64,000 nt of DNA from Mediterranea massiliensis (GTDB lineage Bacteria > Bacteroidota > Bacteroidia > Bacteroidales > Bacteroidaceae): NCBI GenBank assembly GCA_015060685.1, contig SUXZ01000006.1, positions 62,001-126,000 of the forward strand. Reading direction: 5' to 3'. Made by a program: the position numbers and the translations under genes. Within the stretch, counting starts at the first letter, position 1. Each line of letters begins with the position of its first letter. Below the pieces are notes generated by a model. The model saw only the letters and a list, made by a program, of their open reading frames with translations. It was not told the DNA's origin and ran no database searches. Below are positions 46,737 through 54,344 of this stretch, one piece after another.

Positions 46737-46965
46737 TCTTCGGAACAAAACATATTAGTTAAAGGGCGTTTAGCAATATTATCCTCTATTGAAATCTGGA
46801 CAATTTCGACTTGTGGATAATGGGCAATTAAACGTCCACGTCTGTGATATTATATCCCTCTGGGATTGTTATATCATTGGGCGTGGGCTTTGCTTATTAT
46901 ACAAGTCGGGCAGTCCAGAGCCTCAATAGAATAATAAGCTAAAGTTCCCACGCCTTGTTTTTGTA
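46737..46965 (+). ncRNA. Structured RNA leader A (candidate regulatory RNA)
   Basis: Paired elements: P1 GGGCGTTTA/TAAACGTCC (46764-46772, 46829-46837), P2 ATTATCC/GGATAAT (46778-46784, 46815-46821), P3 GAAAT/ATTTC with loop CTGGACA (46791-46807), P4 TGATAT/ATATCA (46845-46876) capped by ATCCC/GGGAT, then a long terminator-like hairpin GGCGTGGG...CCCACGCC (46880-46887, 46947-46954) continued by CTTT/AAAG and GCTTATTA/TAATAAGC, followed by TTGTTTTTG. The loop contains CGGGCAGTCCAGAGCCT (46907-46923). A second element at 58019 has the same order of helices with different sequence. CCACG (46836-46840) could pair with CGTGG (46882-46886) instead and block the terminator. Bacteroidales-1 RNA is described with a similar promoter-to-terminator layout; identity is unverified. 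Confidence 0.7.
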
Positions 46966-47012
46966 TAATGCTTTCTTAGGGAGCTGGATAGCACAAAACA
47001 AATAAAATAGTT

Positions 47013-47570
47013 ATGAAAACAATTAAACGTTTGTTGGTTATTGCACTCATTGCTCTTTATCCAACTCTAACTTATGGACAAACACCAGAACCAGAATTCA
47101 TAGGTGAGGCCTATTGGGAAAAAGCAGATGGAAGCTATGTCCAATTAGGAAAGGAATTAGGTGCATACACATCTGGTATGTCTTGGAAATCAAACTCGTG
47201 GAATGCTTTTTCTTTAGAATTAACTGGCAAGAATGCTAAAGTGAGAATTCCTTCAGGAGAATCTGTTAAATTTATCATCCGAGCTGTAGATAATAATTCA
47301 GACCCAATAAGTATGATTAGAATTTACCGCTTTAACACGAGCAGAAAGAAAAGAAAGACTGTATTGTCAGAAGACAATTCGGGAACTTTAATGAAAAGCC
47401 GGACTCATACCAAAAACCAACTTGTATTCAGCGGTAAGAAGTATGGTTCATCTTCATACTTAATTACATTGGATGATTTAACACCAGGTGAATATGGAAT
47501 CGTAATAACAAATCCTAACAATGTAGATGAAAAAAGAACTGTAGTAGCATGTTTTGGAGTTGACAAATAA
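47013..47570 (+). CDS. Secreted hypothetical protein (185 aa)
   Basis: A signal peptide (RLLVIALIALYPTLTYGQ) and a soluble, mainly beta-type body with no recognised domain; segments such as AYWEKADGSYVQLGKELG, TGKNAKVRIPSGESVKFIIRA and LDDLTPGEYGIVITNPNN suggest a small beta-sandwich. Codon use is AT-rich compared with the neighbouring housekeeping genes, consistent with acquired DNA. It lies 48 bases past the terminator-like end of leader A, and 2 bases before the next gene. Function unknown. Confidence 0.75.
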   Translation: MKTIKRLLVIALIALYPTLTYGQTPEPEFIGEAYWEKADGSYVQLGKELGAYTSGMSWKSNSWNAFSLELTGKNAKVRIPSGESVKFIIRAVDNNSDPISMIRIYRFNTSRKKRKTVLSEDNSGTLMKSRTHTKNQLVFSGKKYGSSSYLITLDDLTPGEYGIVITNPNNVDEKRTVVACFGVDK

Positions 47571-47572
47571 CC

Positions 47573-47794
47573 ATGAAAGATTTATATTTAAATGAAGGTG
47601 ACATTGTTAAAGACAAAGAAACCGGCCAAGAATGGGAAGTAATAAGATATACAGAAAGATTTACAGGTTCAATTAGTATGGAAAAAACTGAAATTGTCTA
47701 TTGTCGTAATCTGCAATCTGGAACAAAAGAACGTTTTCCACAAGACGAGTTAGTTTTTGTAAAATCTAATCATCCTCCATTTATCATTGAATAA
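47573..47794 (+). CDS. Small hypothetical protein (73 aa)
   Basis: Starts MKDLYLNEGDIVKDKETGQEWEVI and contains ERFTGSISMEKTEIVYCRNLQSGTKERFPQDEL, a pattern of short strands as in small beta-barrel domains (KOW/SH3-like). No family assigned. It begins 2 bases after the stop of the secreted protein and shares its AT-rich codon use; followed by a clear terminator. The two genes form one transcription unit with leader A. Confidence 0.65.
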   Translation: MKDLYLNEGDIVKDKETGQEWEVIRYTERFTGSISMEKTEIVYCRNLQSGTKERFPQDELVFVKSNHPPFIIE

Positions 47795-47826
47795 AATACT
47801 ATTATTCAAAATAACTGATTGTAAGC

Positions 47827-47873
47827 GAATCGGCAAAATGGCTTGACAAAAGGGCTGTTTTGCCGATTTTTGC
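47827..47873 (+). terminator. Intrinsic terminator after the small gene pair
   Basis: ATCGGCAAAA (47829-47838) pairs perfectly with TTTTGCCGAT (47858-47867), followed by TTTTTG; loop of 19 bases. Confidence 0.88.
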
Positions 47874-47971
47874 TAACCGGGCAGTTTTTCAAAATGCTTC
47901 GGAAAGAGAGAGAAATGGAGCTATTTTAAGCAAAAAACAGGGGTAAAAAGGAGAAAAAAAGGAGGTTTGAA

Positions 47972-48123
47972 GAACAAATAGTTCACTTCAACCGAACAAA
48001 TAGTTTGCGTCTGAAGTGTTTGTTCGGTGGAAATGCGGAACAAAGGTTATACCTTTTGGGGTAAAACCTTTAACCTTTCGGGGCAAAAGGTTTAATCTAA
48101 TGGGGTAAAAGGTTAAACCTCTG
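47972..48123. repeat. 22-bp tandem repeats and possible pseudoknot
   Basis: GAACAAATAGTT occurs at 47972-47983 and again 22 bases later at 47994-48005. Three 22-base units of GGGGYAAAA... follow at 48058-48079, 48080-48101 and 48102-48123, and related units lie at 26796-26838. CACTTCA (47984-47990) pairs with TGAAGTG (48012-48018) and CCGAACAAA (47992-48000) with TTTGTTCGG (48019-48027), an interlocked order. The gap from 48124 to the tRNA terminator holds nothing else I can support. Confidence 0.6.
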
Positions 48124-48327
48124 CCTAAAAAGCATTGAAAATGGCAAGATTTCAAACTATTTACCATGCAACGGAAGTGTTAAATTTGCGGTTATCTAAC
48201 TGATACAAAGCAAGGTAAGCCGTTTTTCGTTTCAATATTCTGCATAGTGCTTTACGTTGCTTCGAAATAGAGGATTCTCAAGCGGTTCGATTATCATTTT
48301 GTCAGGAAGTGACATTTTGATAGAAAC

Positions 48328-48359
48328 AAAAAAGCGACGATTGAAATTCAATCATCGCT
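48328..48359 (-). terminator. Terminator of the tRNA-Phe/tRNA-Pro unit
   Basis: On the minus strand AGCGATGATTGAA pairs with TTCAATCGTCGCT (one G-T), followed by TTTTTTG; 8 bases past the 3' end of tRNA-Pro. Confidence 0.88.
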
Positions 48360-48367
48360 GAGTTTTG

Positions 48368-48440
48368 TCGGAATGAGGCGACTCGAACGCCCGACCCCTA
48401 CGTCCCGAACGTAGTGCGCTACCAACTGCGCTACATTCCG
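48368..48440 (-). tRNA. tRNA-Pro(CGG)
   Basis: Minus strand: acceptor CGGAATG/CATTCCG, D-arm GCGC-AGTTGGTA-GCGC, anticodon arm CTACG-TTCGGGA-CGTAG with anticodon CGG, T-arm with GTTCGAGTC, discriminator A. CCA not encoded. Confidence 0.93.
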
Positions 48441-48458
48441 ATACCCTTTCGGGAGAGG

Positions 48459-48531
48459 TGGTGCCACCAGGAATCGAACCGGGGACACAAGGATTTTCAG
48501 TCCTTTGCTCTACCAACTGAGCTATGGCACC
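48459..48531 (-). tRNA. tRNA-Phe(GAA)
   Basis: Minus strand: acceptor GGTGCCA/TGGCACC, D-arm GCTC-AGTTGGTA-GAGC, anticodon arm AGGAC-TGAAAAT-CCTT with anticodon GAA, T-arm CCGGTTCGATTCCTGG, discriminator A. Transcribed first, 18 bases before tRNA-Pro, probably as one transcript. Confidence 0.95.
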
Positions 48532-48545
48532 TTGGTTTGCGGATG

Positions 48546-48553
48546 CAAAGATA
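48546..48553 (-). promoter_or_regulatory. -7 element for the tRNA pair
   Basis: TATCTTTG on the minus strand, 15 bases upstream of tRNA-Phe. Confidence 0.65.
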
Positions 48554-48656
48554 GATATTTTTTATTAACTACAAGTAATTAACCCGCTTTTTTATCGAAT
48601 TTGCCCGAAAGACAAGGATTAAAAAGGATACCTTTCAGAATCTGCGATTTTTTCCG

Positions 48657-48664
48657 TAAGTTTG
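48657..48664 (+). promoter_or_regulatory. -7 element of the CvfB-like gene
   Basis: TAAGTTTG 17 bases before the ATG at 48682; supports that start over in-frame codons further upstream (48601), which would precede the promoter. Confidence 0.55.
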
Positions 48665-48681
48665 CCGACAAAGAGATAACT

Positions 48682-49530
48682 ATGAGCATAGAATTAGGAA
48701 AACTAAACACACTCAGTGTGGTAAAGGAAGTAGAGTTTGGCATGTACTTGGATGGCGGGGAAGAAGGCGAAATCTTGCTACCCACGCGCTATGTACCCGA
48801 AGGATGCCAAGTGGGCGATAAGTTACAGGTGTTCCTCTACCTCGACCAGGACGAGCGGTTGATAGCCACCACCCTGACACCCTACGTACAAGTGGGCCAA
48901 TTTGCCTACTTGGAAGTGGCGTGGGTAAACCAGTATGGTGCCTTCTTAAAGTGGGGATTAATGAAAGACCTCTTCTGCCCCTTCCGCGAGCAGAAGGCAA
49001 AGATGGAGGTGGGCAAACGATACATGATTCATGCACACCTGGACGACGAGAGCTACCGCATCGTGGCCTCGGCAAAGGTGGAGCGTTACTTCTCGAAAGA
49101 GGCACCCGACTACCAACCGAACGAAGAGGTGGAAGCCGTCATCTGGCAAAAGAGTGACTTAGGATATAAGGCCATCATCAACCACCGCCACACCGGTCTG
49201 CTATACGAAAGCGAGATTTTCCAGCATCTGCACATCGGTCAGCGCGTAAAGGCCTACATCAAGCAGGTGCGCCCCGACGGGAAGATTGACCTCTGCCTGC
49301 AAAAGCCGGGCATGGAGAAGGTGAGCGACTTCTCGGAAATTCTGCTCAGCCGCATCCAAACACAAGGAGGATTCATCCCCCTACACGACAAATCGCCCGC
49401 AGAAGAAATCTATGCCCTGTTCGGCGTCAGCAAGAAGACATTCAAGAAAGCCGTCGGCGACTTGTACAAGCAACGCCTGATTACCCTGCACGACGACGGC
49501 CTCCGCTTGGTAAATCCCCATCAAGTTTAG
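48682..49530 (+). CDS. CvfB-like S1 RNA-binding protein
   Basis: A 282-residue protein with repeated S1-like beta-barrels: MSIELGKLNTLSVVKEVEFGMYLDGGEEGEILLP at the start, a second barrel (VGQFAYLEVAWVNQYGAFLKWG...) near 68, a third (YKAIINHRHTGLLYESEIF) near 160 and a C-terminal winged-helix (GVSKKTFKKAVGDLYKQRLITL). This matches the CvfB / S1 RNA-binding family of Bacteroidetes and Firmicutes, linked to virulence regulation and RNA binding in Staphylococcus; the role here is not known. Confidence 0.88.
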   Translation: MSIELGKLNTLSVVKEVEFGMYLDGGEEGEILLPTRYVPEGCQVGDKLQVFLYLDQDERLIATTLTPYVQVGQFAYLEVAWVNQYGAFLKWGLMKDLFCPFREQKAKMEVGKRYMIHAHLDDESYRIVASAKVERYFSKEAPDYQPNEEVEAVIWQKSDLGYKAIINHRHTGLLYESEIFQHLHIGQRVKAYIKQVRPDGKIDLCLQKPGMEKVSDFSEILLSRIQTQGGFIPLHDKSPAEEIYALFGVSKKTFKKAVGDLYKQRLITLHDDGLRLVNPHQV

Positions 49531-49644
49531 GGATTTCCCTATCAACAAATAGAGGAAAACTCTGCGACGGCAAAAAGTTTTCCCTTACCTTTGTCTCAAC
49601 AAAAAGAGATAAACAGATTGTTGAACACTAAAATTTGATGAATT

Positions 49645-50604
49645 ATGAAGAGATTATTACTGATAACAATCGCAATGATGACGAGCATCCTGACATGCGA
49701 TGCCGCCATGAGTAGAAGCAGAATCCGCAAAGAAGCTCGCTTCCTGACCGACAAGATGGCTTACGAACTGAACCTAAGCACAGCTCAATACAACGACGTA
49801 TATGAAATAAACTACGACTTCATAGACGAAGTAAACTACATCATGGACGAAGTGCTTGATGGCTATGCATGGGCAATGGACGACTACTATTACCTGCTCG
49901 ACCTGCGCAACGACGACTTGCGTTGGGTGCTCAGCACACACCAATACTATCGCATGATGGACATCGATTACTTCTATCGCCCCATCTTCATGGCAAGCAG
50001 CAACTGGACATTCCGTGTACACTTGCACTACACCAACTTCAACCACTTCTATTTCCCCAAGCCACACCACTACAAGCACTATAAGGGTGGGCACCATCGC
50101 CATCACTGGAACGACGTAAGTTACTACAAAGACCGCCATCACGGCATGTCACACCACATTGCACCCGCGCCTATCCGCCACAACGAAGTGACCTATCGCG
50201 ATAGCCGCAAGAGCGATTTCGGTTCGGTAACCGTACGCCCGAACACCGAAAAGCGCAACAACAACACAAGCGTATCGCGCCGCCGCACTACCAACGACGA
50301 CACCTACAACGTACCAACCAAGAAGGAGAGCCGTACCAGCACCGTGCGCCGCGCAACCAGCACAAACAACAACAATGATAAGGTAGATAAGAACACCCGC
50401 ACACCCAACAGGGAAAGAAGAAGCGGTGCCACTACCACCAAGAAAGAAAACAGCAACAACCGAAGCAGCGGAACAAGCGTAAGAAGTTCGTCGAGCCGCA
50501 ACAACTCGAACAACAACTCATCCACCCGAAGCAGTTCCAGCAGCAGCCGTAGCAGCTCGGGCAGTAGCCGAAGCAACTCCGGAAGCAGCCGAGGTAGCAG
50601 ATAA
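49645..50604 (+). CDS. Secreted low-complexity protein (His/Tyr then Ser/Arg/Asn-rich)
   Basis: A 319-residue protein with a signal peptide (RLLLITIAMMTSILTCDAAM). Residues about 25-120 are a helical, Tyr/Asp-rich domain (DKMAYELNLSTAQYNDVYEINYDFI), residues about 125-165 are His-rich (KPHHYKHYKGGHHRHHW), and from about 180 to the end the chain is disordered, dominated by Asn, Thr, Arg and Ser with runs such as SSSSSSRSSSGSSRS. The composition suggests a surface or matrix protein that may bind metal or polyanions. No known function. Confidence 0.75.
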   Translation: MKRLLLITIAMMTSILTCDAAMSRSRIRKEARFLTDKMAYELNLSTAQYNDVYEINYDFIDEVNYIMDEVLDGYAWAMDDYYYLLDLRNDDLRWVLSTHQYYRMMDIDYFYRPIFMASSNWTFRVHLHYTNFNHFYFPKPHHYKHYKGGHHRHHWNDVSYYKDRHHGMSHHIAPAPIRHNEVTYRDSRKSDFGSVTVRPNTEKRNNNTSVSRRRTTNDDTYNVPTKKESRTSTVRRATSTNNNNDKVDKNTRTPNRERRSGATTTKKENSNNRSSGTSVRSSSSRNNSNNNSSTRSSSSSSRSSSGSSRSNSGSSRGSR

Positions 50605-50606
50605 CC

Positions 50607-50649
50607 CAAAAGGTGAGGGAAACAAGAAGTTCCCTCACCTTTTTTTTGT
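50607..50649 (+). terminator. Intrinsic terminator after low-complexity gene
   Basis: AAAGGTGAGGGA (50609-50620) pairs with TCCCTCACCTT (50630-50640), loop of 9 bases, followed by TTTTTTT. Confidence 0.92.
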
Positions 50650-50718
50650 GCAGTATAGTTTTATATTATCAAAAGATGACAAAAAACGTTTTGAAACGAT
50701 ACTTTTTTCCACAAACAT

Positions 50719-50749
50719 TTTGCGGTATCGATTTTCTTTTTCACTTTTG
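50719..50749 (+). promoter_or_regulatory. Promoter of the ROK glucokinase gene
   Basis: TTTG (50719-50722), 19-base spacer, CACTTTTG (50742-50749), one mismatch from the -7 consensus. Confidence 0.65.
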
Positions 50750-50795
50750 TATCAATAAAATACAATAACATAAACTCTATAAACCTTTACGAATT

Positions 50796-51776
50796 ATGAG
50801 CAACAACATGGAGAAGCCCTACGCAGTAGGTATTGATATAGGTGGAACGAACACAGTATTCGGTATTGTAGATACACGCGGCACCATCATAGCAAGCGGT
50901 TCAATCAAAACCGGCGCTTACGAAAAAGCCGAAGAGTATGTGGACGAAGTGTGCAAGCACCTCTTGGCACTAATTGATGCCAACGGTGGCGTGGAAAAGA
51001 TAAAGGGTATCGGTATCGGCGCACCCAACGGCAACTACTACACCGGAAACATTGAGTTTGCACCCAACCTGCCTTGGAAAGGTGTGGTAAAGTTGGCCGA
51101 AATGTTCGAAACACGCACCGGCATCCCTACCGCACTGACCAACGATGCCAATGCCGCCGCCATCGGCGAAATGACCTACGGTGCAGCACGCGGCATGAAG
51201 AACTTCATCATGATTACATTGGGAACGGGTGTAGGTAGCGGTATCGTGATTAACGGACAAATGGTGTATGGACACGACGGCTTTGCCGGCGAACTGGGAC
51301 ACGTCATCATGCGTCGCGAAAACGGCCGTCTTTGTGGTTGTGGACGAAAAGGCTGCTTGGAGACCTACTGCTCGGCAACAGGTGTAGCCCGCACTGCCCG
51401 CGAGTTCCTTGAAAACCGCACGGAAGATAGCTTGCTGCGTGCCATCCCTGCCGACCAGATTACTTCGAAGGATGTATATGATGCAGCCGTAAAGGGCGAC
51501 AAACTGGCACAAGACATCTTCGACTTTACCGGCACCATCCTGGGCGAAGCCTTGGCCGATTTCATCGCCTTCTCCAGCCCCGAAGCCATTGTTTTGTTCG
51601 GCGGCCTGGCCAAGTCGGGCGACTACATCTTCAAGCCTATCCAAAAGGCCATCGACGACAACGTGCTGCCCATCTTCAAGGGAAAAGCCAAGTTGCTGCT
51701 CTCCGAACTGAAAGATGCCGATGCTGCCGTACTCGGTGCCAGCGCATTGGGTTGGGAAGCGAAAAGCAGATTGTAA
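50796..51776 (+). CDS. ROK family glucokinase
   Basis: Phosphorylates glucose or a related sugar with ATP in the cytoplasm. The 326-residue protein starts with the phosphate loop GIDIGGTNTVFGIVD, has GIGAPNGNYYTG near 70, GTGVGSGI near 140, the ROK zinc site CGCGRKGCLETYCS near 180 and AIVLFGGLAKSGDY near 265. No helix-turn-helix domain is present, so it is a kinase and not a ROK repressor. Glucose specificity is inferred from the family. Single gene between its promoter and a bidirectional terminator. Confidence 0.92.
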   Translation: MSNNMEKPYAVGIDIGGTNTVFGIVDTRGTIIASGSIKTGAYEKAEEYVDEVCKHLLALIDANGGVEKIKGIGIGAPNGNYYTGNIEFAPNLPWKGVVKLAEMFETRTGIPTALTNDANAAAIGEMTYGAARGMKNFIMITLGTGVGSGIVINGQMVYGHDGFAGELGHVIMRRENGRLCGCGRKGCLETYCSATGVARTAREFLENRTEDSLLRAIPADQITSKDVYDAAVKGDKLAQDIFDFTGTILGEALADFIAFSSPEAIVLFGGLAKSGDYIFKPIQKAIDDNVLPIFKGKAKLLLSELKDADAAVLGASALGWEAKSRL

Positions 51777-51801
51777 GATACGAATCGTTTGAATATAACA
51801 A

Positions 51802-51832
51802 AGCCCCGAAAGCCATTGGCCTTCGGGGCTAT
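51802..51832. terminator. Bidirectional terminator between glucokinase and tolC-like genes
   Basis: AGCCCCGAA (51802-51810) pairs perfectly with TTCGGGGCT, with AGCC/GGCC pairing inside; A-rich and T-rich flanks on the two sides. Confidence 0.88.
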
Positions 51833-51847
51833 TTGTTTATCAATCGT

Positions 51848-53176
51848 TTATTCTATGCTTTCTCCCTTATAGAAATCCAATATCTTGCTACGGAACAGAT
51901 ACTCGTACTTGGCTTGCAGCTCGTCGCTTTGCGCCCGCATCAAGTTCTGTTTTGCCTCGTTATACTCTACGGCATTGGCCCTGCCGTTTTCATACTTCTC
52001 GCTCATCAGTCGGAACGACTCGGCACCGGCATTGGCGGCAGCATGGCTACTGCTGTACTTGCTTTCGGCCGCCACGGCGTTGTACCATGCCTGTTGAATC
52101 TCCTTATAAAGCGTCTTCTTGCTTTCGGTCAGTTGCAAGGCGTAGTTGTCGCGTTGCAGGCGTGCCGTGCGCACCCGGTTGCGGGTACTGAAGCGGTTGA
52201 AGATGGGCACGCTCAAGCTAAGCCCTACATACTTATTAAAGTTATCTCCCATCTGTTGCTTGAAGGTGCGGTTGATGGTGGAGTAGTAGTTGGTGCCCAA
52301 GCTACCGTTCAAGTTCAGTTGCGGATAGTAAGCACTCTGTGCAATGCGGATGCTGTGCTTACTGCCTTCCAAACGGTACTGAGCTGCCTGGATGGCCGGC
52401 TTGTTTTGCAAAGCTGTCTGATAGATGTCGTCGGGCGGCGTCAACGGTTGCAGTTCGAATGCCACATCGGGCGACTCTAACAAAAAACCTTCGGGCGACT
52501 CCAGTTCGATGAGCTGGCTCAAATCGAGCAAAGCCAAATCGTAATTATTACGGGCTTGCACGGCAGTCATTTGGTCTTGTGCCACCCGTGCCTTTGCCTC
52601 GGCCACCTCGGCTTGCGAAGCCTTTCCCATCTCGGCCAGACGGCTGATGCGCGCTTGCTGCTGCAGGCTCAACTCCACTTGCGACTCGGCCACCTGTTGC
52701 AGTTCCTGGTTGAACAACACTTGCAAGTAGGCCGATGCCACGTTGATGGCAATATCTTCCTGCGCTTTGGCCAAGTCGGCCGTAGCGGCTTTCAAGTTCA
52801 GTTTGGCCAAAGCATACTGGTTGGGCAGTTGCAATCCGGTAAACAATGGAATGCTGGTGCTTAGGTTTAGGTTCGTACCGTTACTACTTGTATTAACAAA
52901 AACGGTTGTATAGTCGCCGGTATCTTCGTTCTTCACGGCCGTTTGGCTTCGTCCCCAGTTCCAACTCTGCCCCGCCGAGCCGTTCAGGTTTGGCAGGCGT
53001 GCCCACTTGGCCGTATTGGCTTCGACGGCACTCTGCTCTACGGCATTGGCCGTGCGACGAATGTTGATGTTATGCTCAATGGCATAGTCGATGCAACGTC
53101 TTAAGCTCCATCTCTCTTGTGCCTTTCCGCCGATGCTTATCAGCAGTAGGCTGATGAATAGTATCGTTTGTTTCAT
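51848..53176 (-). CDS. TolC-family outer membrane efflux protein
   Basis: A 442-residue protein with a signal peptide (MKQTILFISLLLISIGGKAQ). It shows the repeat layout of TolC channels: RWSLRRCIDYAIEHNINIRR at the start, long coiled-coil helices (residues about 145-225), the repeated strand-helix pattern PLFTGLQLPNQYALAKLNLKAAT and SVPIFNRFSTRNRVRTARLQ in the two halves. It is the outermost part of a tripartite efflux pump with the four genes upstream on the same strand; last gene of that operon. Confidence 0.93.
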   Translation of the reverse strand: MKQTILFISLLLISIGGKAQERWSLRRCIDYAIEHNINIRRTANAVEQSAVEANTAKWARLPNLNGSAGQSWNWGRSQTAVKNEDTGDYTTVFVNTSSNGTNLNLSTSIPLFTGLQLPNQYALAKLNLKAATADLAKAQEDIAINVASAYLQVLFNQELQQVAESQVELSLQQQARISRLAEMGKASQAEVAEAKARVAQDQMTAVQARNNYDLALLDLSQLIELESPEGFLLESPDVAFELQPLTPPDDIYQTALQNKPAIQAAQYRLEGSKHSIRIAQSAYYPQLNLNGSLGTNYYSTINRTFKQQMGDNFNKYVGLSLSVPIFNRFSTRNRVRTARLQRDNYALQLTESKKTLYKEIQQAWYNAVAAESKYSSSHAAANAGAESFRLMSEKYENGRANAVEYNEAKQNLMRAQSDELQAKYEYLFRSKILDFYKGESIE

Positions 53177-53209
53177 CTTCTATCTTCACTAATCACTTAA
53201 CACTAAACA

Positions 53210-54310
53210 CTAATCACTAACTACGTTACCACGGATACGGTCATTAGCAGTGATACCACCCTTAACGGCTATCTTGATACCATCACTCATGCCCACCTCA
53301 ATCTGTTGGCGGCTGAATTGTTGTGGTTGCTCGTTAGTCAGCAGATAGACAAACGTACTGTCGCCACTGAACTCCACACACCCTTCGGGAATGGCAAGCA
53401 CCTGTTGCATGCGCTCCAACACAATCTCGGCATTGGCCGAGTAGCCGCTACGAATCACCACGCTATCGGGAGCCGTAAGGGCAGCCTTTATCTCAAACTG
53501 GTTGGCTCCGTTCTCCTCTACGCCTTTGGGCGAGATATACTCCAACACGGCATCGAAACTGAGGTCTTGCAACGCACCGATGGTTAGTTTCACCGGCATG
53601 TTTTCGTGGATACGGCCCACTTCGGTTTCGTCGATGTTGCCACGAAAAATCAGGTCGTTCATATCGGCCACGGTAGCAATGGTTGTACCGTCGTTGAAGG
53701 TGTTGCTCATGATGACCGAGTTGCCCACCTTGATGGGAATGTCGAGAATCAATCCGTCGATGGTGCTGCGAATCATGGTGCTGCTGAACGAGGCGTTGCT
53801 TTGGCTGATTCCCTCTTTCACAATCTGGAGGTTGTCCTTGGCTGTTTGCAACTCTTCGCGGGCCTGCTTCACACTGACCTCTGCCTTTTCGTACTCTTCG
53901 CGGCTGATGAGCTGCTCTTGATAGAGCTTTTGGGTGCGGCTAAAGTCGGTCTCGGCTTGTCGGGCACTGATTTCGGCCAGTCGCAAACGACTTTCGGCAC
54001 TGTTCAGTTGTCCCAATTCGGGAATAACCTTCACTTTGGCAATCACCTCACCGGCTTTGATTTGCTCGCCGGCCACTTTGTAAACCTCGGCAATGATGCC
54101 CGATATTTGCGGTTTGATAAGCACCTCGTCGCGCGGCTCAATCTTTCCGGTAGCCACGGTGGTCTTCTCCAAATCGGTCACTTCGGGTGACACCACTTCG
54201 TAAACAATCTCCTCCGGCTGCGACTTTTGGTATAGGAACACAAAAGTCCAAATGAATAGGAATGCTACCAATAGCAATCCGGCAATCTTAAAAAACTTTT
54301 TTGTCTTCAT
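53210..54310 (-). CDS. Periplasmic adaptor (HlyD/MacA-like) of efflux pump
   Basis: A 366-residue membrane fusion protein: one N-terminal membrane helix (KIAGLLLVAFLFIWTFVFLY), the lipoyl-type domain (IEPRDEVLIKPQISGIIAEVYKVAGEQIKAGEVIAKV), a coiled-coil hairpin (residues about 100-165, RLRLAEISARQAETDFSRTQKLYQEQLISREEYEKA) and beta-barrel plus membrane-proximal domains. It bridges the ABC permeases to TolC. 33-base gap to the tolC-like gene. Confidence 0.93.
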   Translation of the reverse strand: MKTKKFFKIAGLLLVAFLFIWTFVFLYQKSQPEEIVYEVVSPEVTDLEKTTVATGKIEPRDEVLIKPQISGIIAEVYKVAGEQIKAGEVIAKVKVIPELGQLNSAESRLRLAEISARQAETDFSRTQKLYQEQLISREEYEKAEVSVKQAREELQTAKDNLQIVKEGISQSNASFSSTMIRSTIDGLILDIPIKVGNSVIMSNTFNDGTTIATVADMNDLIFRGNIDETEVGRIHENMPVKLTIGALQDLSFDAVLEYISPKGVEENGANQFEIKAALTAPDSVVIRSGYSANAEIVLERMQQVLAIPEGCVEFSGDSTFVYLLTNEQPQQFSRQQIEVGMSDGIKIAVKGGITANDRIRGNVVSD

Positions 54311-54344
54311 CAGTATTTAATTTTTAATTCTTAATTTTCAATTT

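Noticed and set aside
48058-48123. CRISPR-like 22-bp repeat
   Set aside because: Units are contiguous without spacers and diverge strongly; no cas genes in the window.
50304-50609. Leu-rich 101-codon minus-strand frame opposite the Ser/Arg-rich tail
   Set aside because: The Leu/Arg pattern is the antisense reading of Ser/Arg/Asn codons.
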